Source: Simkania negevensis
Lineage (GTDB): Bacteria; Chlamydiota; Chlamydiia; Chlamydiales; Simkaniaceae
Assembly (NCBI GenBank): GCA_016191565.1
Contig: JACPWA010000097.1
Span: 1 to 5,461, forward strand
DNA: 5,461 nucleotides
Reading direction: 5' to 3'
Numbering within the stretch: the stretch's first letter is position 1; each line of letters opens with the position of its first letter. The notes beneath the pieces were generated by a model, which worked only from the letters and a program-made list of their open reading frames with translations, was not told the DNA's origin and ran no database searches. The translations under genes were made by a program, and so were the position numbers. This document shows, one piece after another, positions 1 to 5,461 of the stretch.

Positions 1-235
1 GATTAAAATGCGCGAGTGCTTTACAAGGGCGCTTCACACTAAAGAAGGGGTCATATCAAATCAGAAAGCAAAAGAGCTCCTAGCCTCTCTTCTTAAGGAA
101 GAGGACCAAAAACACCCTTTTTCAGACCAGGAGCTTTCAAAGAAATTAGAAGAATGGGGAGTTTTTTGTGCTAGGCGAACCGTGACAAAATATCGAAAGC
201 AATTAGAGATTCTCTCTTCCAATAAAAGAAAGTAG
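1..235 (+). CDS. rpoN: RNA polymerase sigma-54 factor RpoN, C-terminal end (5' partial)
   Basis: This is the last ~78 codons of sigma-54, the alternative sigma factor that directs core RNA polymerase to -24/-12 promoters and needs an AAA+ activator to open them. The reading frame enters from the left edge (codons start at base 2) and ends at TAG 233-235. The residues give the DNA-binding end of the family: a segment like the family's 'lKyfF...l' (IKMRECFTRAL), a helix-turn-helix region with PFSDQELSKKLEEWGV, then the RpoN box ARRTVTKYR at bases 170-196, which reads the -24 element. Known family members place this box near the very C-terminus, and here 12 residues follow it. The ATG at base 8 is an internal methionine, not a start, because homology continues upstream of it. 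The gene is complete at its 3' end and shows no sign of decay. Its N-terminal activator-binding and core-binding domains lie outside the window. Confidence 0.95.
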   Translation, partial: IKMRECFTRALHTKEGVISNQKAKELLASLLKEEDQKHPFSDQELSKKLEEWGVFCARRTVTKYRKQLEILSSNKRK

Positions 236-268
236 TAAGGAGATTTTCTGCATCATTGTGCGCAAGGC

Positions 269-287
269 ATAGCCTGCTCATGGCTAT
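269..287 (+). terminator. Small hairpin after rpoN, possible weak terminator
   Basis: ATAGCC at 269-274 and GGCTAT at 282-287 form a 6-bp perfect stem with a 7-base loop, 33 bases past the rpoN stop. A further pair, GCATCA 250-255 and TGATGC 300-305, encloses it almost symmetrically, so the RNA could fold as an interrupted long stem. Only three T follow the inner stem, so it is not a canonical intrinsic terminator. It may be an attenuated terminator, an RNA structure without a terminator role, or chance. Confidence 0.25.
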
Positions 288-319
288 TTAACGTTGGCTT
301 GATGCTTATTAGTAAAAAC

Positions 320-349
320 TTGACTTAAAACTAATTAAAAATTTAATAT
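320..349 (+). promoter_or_regulatory. Predicted sigma-70-type promoter of the lipase-like gene
   Basis: TTGACT at 320-325 matches five of six bases of the -35 consensus. TTTAAT at 342-347 matches five of six bases of the -10 box with a 16-base spacer. The overlapping TAATAT at 344-349, with an 18-base spacer, is a weaker choice. Transcription would begin near 355, leaving a leader of roughly 20 bases that carries the ribosome binding site. No sigma-54 -24/-12 pair (GG-N10-GC) is seen here, although the preceding gene encodes sigma-54. Confidence 0.55.
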
Positions 350-365
350 TGTTATTTCACTTTAC

Positions 366-371
366 AAGGAG
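366..371 (+). promoter_or_regulatory. Ribosome binding site of the lipase-like gene
   Basis: AAGGAG lies six bases before the ATG at 378. It is a near-consensus Shine-Dalgarno sequence and fixes this start. The next in-frame ATG, at codon 20, has no comparable site. Confidence 0.85.
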
Positions 372-377
372 CGTCTT

Positions 378-3300
378 ATGTCAGTGGATTCAGTACCGGC
401 AGATTCGGTGAGTCTAGAACGTTTAAATGAGACTATGTGGTCCTTTTCTCCTAGTGGAGAATCGGTTGCACAAGAGGTTCGCATTATAACTCCCTCCTTT
501 AAGAACCGATCTCTAGACTATCAACTTGCATGTCTGGCCGCTAATTTTATAAATAAGCAAAATCAGCTTCCTCCCGGTCTTAATCTGTCTGATGAAAAAG
601 TGGAAGGTATTGCTCCTGATCTGCGCAAATCATGGCAGTTTACAGACGTTACCGAGAAGTGGTCAAAAGGCTGTCAAGCAGATAATCTTGTCTCTCGCAC
701 CCTTACTACCCTTCATACCTTTAAGAACCTCCCCTATAGAGTAATAGAGATAAAACCAGCCACTTGGTCTGATACCCTTTCGTGGACGGCAAGCAGAGCA
801 TTTAGCTGGCTTAAAGCATGGGTTGTTTCAGAAAAAGCCTATGTCGAACATCCAAAGCCGTTGAAAGCTACTTGGACTCTTGAGGGAAATAAAACCTCTT
901 TCTTGTTGAATGGGGCTTTTACAGACCCCTTTACACAACTTGCAACAGCTGCTTTAAAGCGGGATGAAACATCGTTTATTTCAGAAAGAGACTTTGCTGG
1001 TTCATACCGTTTTGTGTGGGATAAAAAAAGTACAGAGCTTCGTCTAGAGCCGATACCTGTAAAACCGTTGCAGCCTGTCCCTGGGGAAGAGGATCCTGCT
1101 ATTGCAGCGGTAATTGCCTATCGTGATTTTTTAAAAGCGACCTATGGTTGGCGCATTCTAGATGCCACTAAGTTTGAAGATGAAATACGTCACTACGGAG
1201 ACATTTTTACTAACCGGTCTAACGATGAAGAGCAATTATTTGGTTACTTGAAGAGTACTTTTGGGATCGATTTTGGTGAGATGATCCGTCTAAGACAACC
1301 TCTTCTTCCAGACCATATATTTAAGTGCAATATTGCTATTGGTAATATTGAAATGCCACAGGTTGAGAGCCTCTACTTAAGAATTGTTAAAAGACTAAAA
1401 GTACTGCCCGAACATATTCCCGACATGGAGCGCCGTTTTCCTGCTGATACTCAGCTAAATGACCCGGGAGTCTTTGTTAATTTTTTTCAAGAGTTTGTAT
1501 CTTTTCTCCTTGATCCCCTCTCACGTAATGACTTAGGAGAGAACTCGTTTTTCCTTAACCTCTTTTCCTTACGAGAGATTCGCGGCTTATATAAGGCTTT
1601 TAACCGGTTTGCTAAAGGGGACCTAACCGTGGGGCGTTTTCGTGCATTTTTGGACTCTTTTGATACATATGTCGACGGATATCAAAACCCTGGTTATGGA
1701 GAAAAGATTCGAGAACTAGAACCTGAAGCTTTCCATCGCTTAATGGAGATCCTCTACGTAGACACTCACCTACTCAAATCGCAACAGCCTAAACAATCTG
1801 ATTCTTTTTTCACTGGCCGTAAGATTGCTCATTTGGGGATTAGCGGATATAAGACCATGGGGGATAGGAATACCTATGATCCTTCACGAAATCTTTTTGA
1901 GCTTCTTCACGTCTACCCAGAATTGGTGGAAGCGGATACAGATGATAGATTAAACGAACTTTTGTCGATGGTAGTAGCGAAAAAAGCTCTTTGGAGTCAA
2001 TATCCTCTAAGACCGATCGAAATGCTTTCACTACCAGCATCAGCTCAACAGCAAGATGTCCGCAGAGTGGGAAGAGTGATCCCTTTCCCCACTAAAGACG
2101 GCGAGCCACGCTATTATTTTGTTGATGGTCTTTTAAATGACGGGGGAGGAGATCTTAATTATGTCTTGGTTCCAGCTTGTAAAGGTTATATGGAAACTAA
2201 AGGTGAGGATCCCAGAACTGGAAAACGAGCTCCTTTAATTAAACTCTATCGAAGTACAGCCAGTGATGCCGAGGCTGAAAGCGGGGTTGACACTTTGCTT
2301 GCAGATACAAACCCCGAGAAAGTAGGTGCTCTCGACTTTTCCTTAGGAGATGAATATGAGACGATCTATTTCAACCGATGTACAATGCCAATCTGGGCTG
2401 CTTATCTCCTTACAAAGGACACTGTCCATGATATTCCTCAGGCTAAGAAGCTTTTTAATGAGGAAAAATTTAAAAAGGCCCCGTTTCAACCCCAGCTTGG
2501 TAGCTTAGAAAAGCGCAAGCAAATCATGCAAGATTTCTTAGTTTGGCAAATCCAAGCGCTTCACCTAGCTGATGCAGACACAGCAAAAAAAGAAGCCTCT
2601 ACTCGTATTAAGGCATTTATTGCGCAGGTTGGAGAGGAAAGATTTAACAACTATTTAACACAGACTTTAGAAGGAAGGGAATGGGTAAACGACAAAATGG
2701 CACAAGATATCCACTTTGTAGGACATAGCTTAGGGGGAGCGTTAAGTCAAAGTGGAATGAACCATTTTGGACCAGAGGCTCGTCGGATCCCTTTAGCACA
2801 TTGTAATTTTAAATGCTTTACTTTTGATTCTCCAGGAGTCACTCTCAATGAAGCTAGGAAATTTGTCCAATTTGGACGTGATCACCGTGCTATTTTAGCG
2901 CAGTTTGGACAGAAATGGGAGATCCACCATCGCTTTGAACAGGGAGATCTCGTTCCTTTAGGAGGCGAATGTTTACTAGGAGCTCAAGACAAGGAGTTTT
3001 CTGATACAGATTGGCTTACCGTTACAGGAGAAGTCCGTATTCCTAAAGATACAGCAACAGATATAGTGATTACAACAAACCCAACACATGGAAGACGGTT
3101 TCTTCAAGCAAAAGCAGGTAAAGATAAGGACTATACAGTCGAACCATTGACGATGAGTGAGCTCTTTCAATTAAAAAGAGGCTGGACGTTAGGAAATGAG
3201 CTTCGTAGGAAACTCAATTATAATCGGCTTGAAACAACATTCTCTTCAGATACCCTTGTCCGTAGAGGGCTGCCAGGAACATTAGCTTATGGGGTGTTTA

Positions 3301-3401
3301 AGATTAAAAAATTCTTCTCCTCCCAACCTAAGAAGCATGAGCTCGACAAAAATGGCGTTCTCTATTGCACATATAAAGGCTATACAGCGAGTCCAGCATA
3401 G
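378..3401 (+). CDS. Large protein with C-terminal class-3-lipase-like alpha/beta-hydrolase domain
   Basis: The product has 1007 residues, starts at an ATG with a strong ribosome binding site and ends at TAG 3399-3401. Residues ~575-910 look like an alpha/beta-hydrolase of the lipase class 3 type. LIKLYRSTAS (620-629) fits the family's oxyanion strand 'fRGT'. VGHSLGGALS (781-790) is the nucleophile elbow with Ser784. FTFDSPGV (814-821) fits the family's 'TFGxPrvG' strand. GDLVPL (856-861) fits 'nDxVPxlP' with Asp857 as the probable acid, and His904 in NPTHGRR is the probable base. About 155 residues separate YRST from GHSLGG, more than I expect in compact fungal-type lipases, so a lid or insertion domain is likely. 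Residues 1-570 match no family I recognise. I see no signal peptide and no clear membrane helix. The reaction is inferred to be ester hydrolysis (lipid or acyl ester) and the substrate is unknown. Typical lipases of this fold are about 270-400 residues, so this protein is very long. A secreted effector role is possible but is a guess. The hydrolase fold is fairly sure and the function is not. Confidence 0.8.
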   Translation: MSVDSVPADSVSLERLNETMWSFSPSGESVAQEVRIITPSFKNRSLDYQLACLAANFINKQNQLPPGLNLSDEKVEGIAPDLRKSWQFTDVTEKWSKGCQADNLVSRTLTTLHTFKNLPYRVIEIKPATWSDTLSWTASRAFSWLKAWVVSEKAYVEHPKPLKATWTLEGNKTSFLLNGAFTDPFTQLATAALKRDETSFISERDFAGSYRFVWDKKSTELRLEPIPVKPLQPVPGEEDPAIAAVIAYRDFLKATYGWRILDATKFEDEIRHYGDIFTNRSNDEEQLFGYLKSTFGIDFGEMIRLRQPLLPDHIFKCNIAIGNIEMPQVESLYLRIVKRLKVLPEHIPDMERRFPADTQLNDPGVFVNFFQEFVSFLLDPLSRNDLGENSFFLNLFSLREIRGLYKAFNRFAKGDLTVGRFRAFLDSFDTYVDGYQNPGYGEKIRELEPEAFHRLMEILYVDTHLLKSQQPKQSDSFFTGRKIAHLGISGYKTMGDRNTYDPSRNLFELLHVYPELVEADTDDRLNELLSMVVAKKALWSQYPLRPIEMLSLPASAQQQDVRRVGRVIPFPTKDGEPRYYFVDGLLNDGGGDLNYVLVPACKGYMETKGEDPRTGKRAPLIKLYRSTASDAEAESGVDTLLADTNPEKVGALDFSLGDEYETIYFNRCTMPIWAAYLLTKDTVHDIPQAKKLFNEEKFKKAPFQPQLGSLEKRKQIMQDFLVWQIQALHLADADTAKKEASTRIKAFIAQVGEERFNNYLTQTLEGREWVNDKMAQDIHFVGHSLGGALSQSGMNHFGPEARRIPLAHCNFKCFTFDSPGVTLNEARKFVQFGRDHRAILAQFGQKWEIHHRFEQGDLVPLGGECLLGAQDKEFSDTDWLTVTGEVRIPKDTATDIVITTNPTHGRRFLQAKAGKDKDYTVEPLTMSELFQLKRGWTLGNELRRKLNYNRLETTFSSDTLVRRGLPGTLAYGVFKIKKFFSSQPKKHELDKNGVLYCTYKGYTASPA

Positions 3402-3465
3402 TAATCTATAAGCTTACAGAGCACTAGGATCTACATAAGTAGAAATAAGCTTAACTCTTAGATTA
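3402..3465. repeat. Short inverted repeat between convergent genes, possible bidirectional transcript end
   Basis: TAATCTA at 3402-3408, directly after the lipase-like stop, is the inverse of TAGATTA at 3459-3465. Just inside lie two copies of the near-palindrome ATAAGCTTA (3408-3416 and 3445-3453), which can pair with each other. Five extra bases (3454-3458) bulge on the right arm. The resulting stem would sit 31 bases beyond the stop of the opposing gene, where a shared transcript end would be expected. The stem is AT-rich and lacks a strong T tract, so a terminator role is only possible. Confidence 0.35.
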
Positions 3466-3496
3466 ATCCCAGAACTCATATGTTTTTCCATACTTG

Positions 3497-5071
3497 TTAT
3501 TCCCCTTCTGCCTGGGTGAGGAGCTTTTGCTGATTATAGAATAGGCCAACACGATGTTTAGAACCAAACTCTTTCCAACATTCGACCATCTCTGTAGGAG
3601 TAGTAAAATTCATTTCCTTTAGGTCTCTTTCGAGGTCTACTTTGCGATAGAGCCCCATCTTTAGTCGATCAGGATGCATAAATTTTCCTTTTCCCCGAGA
3701 AATCATCCAGCAATAGATCCCTTTTTCTCTCATAGATAGCTGCTTAGTAGCCTCCTCTCCTTCTTCTCCAAGATGAAAGTAAAAGCCATAAGCCCCAGTT
3801 TTTTGCATCGCTTTAATACAAGATTCTAGGTCGATTTTTTCATGCACTTGTACTCCATCTCCTGTAAGGAGAAGATAAGAGGGAGAGAGCTCTTCTCCAA
3901 AAAAACTTTTCAAAAGAGCAGCTTTAAAACTCTGTTTTGCAAGAAATGAGGGATGAACAAAATGGACTTCTTGGAATGTTTCTTTAAGAGCTTCATAGCT
4001 GGGGAGATCTTTTTCTGATGCTTGATAGATTACATAGATCTGGTCAAGCCCATCAACATAGCGGAGTATTGACTCTAAACAGGTGTGCAGCCTTGTAGGG
4101 GTCCCATCTGAAATAATAATCAGGTCGGCCATTTTTTGCTTCCTTTCCTGACCTGAAACAGCAGCCTGCCCCTTTTGAGAAGAAGGGACTCTTTCCTTTT
4201 GCTCTATGAGGGCGAGTTTTTTCTTTTTTTTATCCCATCTTCTATCATGCACATAGAGAACATCAGGGATAAATCGAACATGAGATTTACCAATTTCAGC
4301 AATGGGATAGAGAAGAGAGGTTTCATTATGAAGGGACAAAAAATAATTCCCTGATCCCTTCCCTTCAATTTTTAGTTTTTTAAACAGTCCGGCATAAAAG
4401 GTTTTTAAATGAGCGACCATCCAAGGAGCTTTTTGTATCTTTTTCTTGGCTAGGTTTTTTTTAGGAAGGGGGAGATGATTTTCTTTAAGAGTAGGATATT
4501 CTACATATTGTCCATAGGCTAGCCACACGTCGGGATTTTCATAGGTTTGATTAAGCTCAGAAAGAACCTCAAGGTGAGCAAGCCAATCATTGCCATACAG
4601 GTGAACAATCACTTCATCATCAGAAAGGTTACTTACTAATTGATAATAACTTTCATAGATTTCATAGTTTTTCTCTTTAGAAACAATCTTGATCCTATCT
4701 CTCTTTTCCGAAGCCTCTGTAAGAGCGGTGAGAGTTTCTATTGTCCCATCTGTAGAGCCCTGATCCAGATAGAGCACCTGGAAACGTGAATACTTTTGGC
4801 CTAAGAGCGAATCAAAGTTCCTCTTTATTGTGTCTATGTTGTTATGGGTTAACACAATAAAAGTAAAGCTCTTTATCTTTAAAGGGGCATAGTTAGCAGC
4901 ATAAAAGTCTTGAGCAGGAAGAATGGCAGATTGTTTTTTTGCCCGAATAATTCGGTATTCTTTCACGATGAAAAGGGGAAGAGCAAGGATAATGCAAAAG
5001 ATAAACACCCGATGAAGGAGGCTTTTTTCTTTTTTTCTCTTTTCCATAGTGCAACCATGTAGGGCGTCCAT
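3497..5071 (-). CDS. Membrane-anchored glycosyltransferase-like protein with two GT-A-type domains
   Basis: The product has 524 residues from the ATG at 5069-5071. An alternative start at Met9 (5045-5047) would give 516. The N-terminus has a basic stretch (KRKKEK, 11-16) and one hydrophobic helix (about 22-36, VFIFCIILALPLFIV) with no evident signal-peptidase site, so a signal anchor is likely. Residues ~66-280 read as glycosyltransferase family 2: FTFIVLTHNN (69-78), YLDQGSTDGT (101-110), HLYGNDWLAH (157-166) at the usual DxD site, MVAHLKTFYAGLF (218-230), and IPDVLYVHDRR (269-279) near the end. A lysine-rich linker follows (~280-313). A second GT-A-like domain begins at MADLIIISDG (314-323) and includes LLTGDGVQVHEKIDL (401-415) and AYGFYFHLG (427-435). 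Family members transfer a sugar from a nucleotide donor to a lipid, glycan or protein. Here the metal-binding 'DGDD' reads YGND and the second domain's acidic motif reads TGDG, so activity is uncertain. Donor and acceptor cannot be told. It converges with the lipase-like gene across a 95-base spacer and is probably monocistronic. Confidence 0.8.
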   Translation of the reverse strand: MDALHGCTMEKRKKEKSLLHRVFIFCIILALPLFIVKEYRIIRAKKQSAILPAQDFYAANYAPLKIKSFTFIVLTHNNIDTIKRNFDSLLGQKYSRFQVLYLDQGSTDGTIETLTALTEASEKRDRIKIVSKEKNYEIYESYYQLVSNLSDDEVIVHLYGNDWLAHLEVLSELNQTYENPDVWLAYGQYVEYPTLKENHLPLPKKNLAKKKIQKAPWMVAHLKTFYAGLFKKLKIEGKGSGNYFLSLHNETSLLYPIAEIGKSHVRFIPDVLYVHDRRWDKKKKKLALIEQKERVPSSQKGQAAVSGQERKQKMADLIIISDGTPTRLHTCLESILRYVDGLDQIYVIYQASEKDLPSYEALKETFQEVHFVHPSFLAKQSFKAALLKSFFGEELSPSYLLLTGDGVQVHEKIDLESCIKAMQKTGAYGFYFHLGEEGEEATKQLSMREKGIYCWMISRGKGKFMHPDRLKMGLYRKVDLERDLKEMNFTTPTEMVECWKEFGSKHRVGLFYNQQKLLTQAEGE

Positions 5072-5086
5072 ACGTGCCTGAACTGG

Positions 5087-5115
5087 TTGATATAGCGATA
5101 GTTTCTGATTGTCAA
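5087..5115 (-). promoter_or_regulatory. Predicted promoter of the glycosyltransferase-like gene
   Basis: Read on the minus strand, a perfect -35 box TTGACA lies at 5110-5115. TATCAA lies at 5087-5092 after a 17-base spacer and matches four of six -10 bases; TATATC two bases nearer is an equal but shorter-spaced option. Initiation near 5080 would leave only about nine bases before the ATG at 5071, but about 33 before the ATG at 5047, which bears on the start choice. A perfect TATAAT also occurs at 5129-5134 on the minus strand but has no good -35 at normal spacing. Confidence 0.45.
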
Positions 5116-5168
5116 TATTAATTATGCTATTATAAAGAGATTAACAATATTTAATTTAATATTTATAC

Positions 5169-5323
5169 TAAATGTAAGAAATAAATCTACTAAATTGGTT
5201 CGAATAACATGCCACTTTCGAGAGATCTTTTCTCGCTAATATTTAAAAACATAAATTTCGAAAAGATCTCTCAAGTTTGTCATGTTATTCGAACCAATTT
5301 AGTAACTTTATTTCTTACATTTA
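5169..5323. repeat. 155-base inverted repeat (64-base arms), MITE-like or cruciform-forming element
   Basis: The left arm 5169-5232 and right arm 5260-5323 are reverse complements over 64 bases with 7 mismatches and no gap. Perfectly paired blocks are 5169-5185 with 5307-5323 (17 bp), 5188-5211 with 5281-5304 (24 bp) and 5220-5232 with 5260-5272 (13 bp). A two-base internal loop and a largely unpaired eight-base block (5212-5219 against 5273-5280) separate them. A 27-base AT-rich loop (5233-5259) joins the arms. No coding frame is present and no T tract follows, so a terminator is unlikely. The sequence TTTATA occurs at 5162-5167 and again at 5320-5325, but the right copy overlaps the arm, so it is not convincing as a target duplication. 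A miniature inverted-repeat transposable element or a relic of two head-to-head transposon ends fits best. The structure is directly visible and its origin is inferred. Confidence 0.85.
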
Positions 5324-5342
5324 TAGTGCATTAAACTTTGCA

Positions 5343-5461
5343 TGATAAAATTCATCCGCGTCTTTTCGCATGGAATCTCGCATTCGAACTCACCGACTTT
5401 ACAAAGTCGCCTCGCTTTCCATGCTGCATTCCATGCAAAAATCTTGCAGCCAATTTTATCA
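5343..5461. repeat. 119-base imperfect palindrome with 10-base perfect ends, possible second miniature element
   Basis: TGATAAAATT (5343-5352) and AATTTTATCA (5452-5461) are perfect inverted ends. Inside, about a common centre near 5402, further blocks pair: TTTT 5363-5366 with AAAA 5438-5441, GCATGGAAT 5368-5376 with ATTCCATGC 5428-5436, GCAT 5380-5383 with ATGC 5421-5424, and CGACTTT 5394-5400 with AAAGTCG 5403-5409 at the tip. Unpaired segments of nearly equal length on both sides separate these helices. The right arm ends at the window edge, so the element could extend further if pairing continues outside. No open reading frame of note lies in it. It may be a MITE, a dispersed intergenic repeat, or DNA encoding a structured RNA. 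Confidence 0.7.

Larger units (their letters stand above)
5072..5461. other. Gene-free right end dominated by two palindromic elements
   Basis: This 390-base stretch has no credible coding frame on either strand and no tRNA or rRNA. From left to right it holds the promoter region of the minus-strand gene (to about 5135), an AT-rich stretch to 5168, the 155-base inverted repeat, a 19-base gap (5324-5342) and the 119-base palindrome. The tandem arrangement suggests a permissive insertion site between genes. Confidence 0.7.

Noticed and set aside
8..235. The ATG at base 8 as the start of a separate 75-residue gene
   Set aside because: The frame is open to the left edge and the residues match the interior of sigma-54 C-terminal sequence, so this is the end of a longer gene.
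295..377. A sigma-54 -24/-12 promoter ahead of the lipase-like gene
   Set aside because: No GG and GC doublets at the required ten-base spacing were found. The sigma-70-type boxes fit better.
1840..2040. Minus-strand open frame of 66 codons
   Set aside because: It lies wholly inside the lipase-like gene, has no ribosome binding site and shows no family features. It is a shadow frame.
2976..3170. Minus-strand open frame of 64 codons, cysteine-rich
   Set aside because: It overlaps the conserved end of the hydrolase domain on the other strand. The odd cysteine content is what an antisense frame would give.
5191..5211. GGTTCGAAT in the inverted-repeat arm, resembling a tRNA T-arm
   Set aside because: The flanking bases do not form the five-base T stem (ATTGG against AACAT), and no acceptor, anticodon or D arm is present. 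It is not a tRNA, and an attachment site cannot be argued from this alone.
5169..5323. Intrinsic terminator or CRISPR repeat pair
   Set aside because: The stem is far too long and AT-rich with no T tract, and there is one inverted pair rather than regularly spaced direct repeats with spacers.

Overview
The window reads as AT-rich chromosomal DNA from a Gram-negative-type bacterium. It holds the 3' end of a sigma-54 gene, two large protein genes that converge on each other, and a gene-free right end filled by two long inverted repeats. No gene here is diagnostic of a taxon. An rpoN gene beside a giant cytosolic-looking lipase-like protein, plus a two-domain glycosyltransferase-like protein with a lysine-rich N-terminal anchor, resembles gene content I associate with environmental (chlamydia-like) Chlamydiae. 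That assignment is an inference from family resemblance and should be treated as tentative.

Layout: 1-235 (+) is the C-terminal end of RNA polymerase sigma-54 factor, recognised by its RpoN box. 236-377 is a 142-base spacer with a small hairpin, a sigma-70-type promoter and a strong ribosome binding site. 378-3401 (+) encodes a 1007-residue protein whose C-terminal third carries a class-3-lipase-like alpha/beta-hydrolase core (YRST oxyanion strand, GHSLGG nucleophile elbow, plausible Asp and His). Its first ~570 residues I do not recognise. 3402-3496 is the spacer between convergent genes and carries a short inverted repeat. 3497-5071 (-) encodes a membrane-anchored protein with a family-2 glycosyltransferase domain and a second GT-A-like domain. 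In both, the usual acidic metal-binding motif is altered. 5072-5461 has no gene. It holds the promoter region of the glycosyltransferase-like gene, a 155-base inverted repeat with 64-base arms, and a 119-base imperfect palindrome that ends exactly at the window edge.

The genes do not form an evident pathway. The lipase-like gene has its own promoter and the glycosyltransferase-like gene is on the opposite strand, so each is probably its own transcription unit. The least ordinary parts are the two tandem palindromic elements, the glycosyltransferase-like protein with two degraded metal-binding sites, and the large lipase-like protein with a long unassigned N-terminus and no signal peptide.
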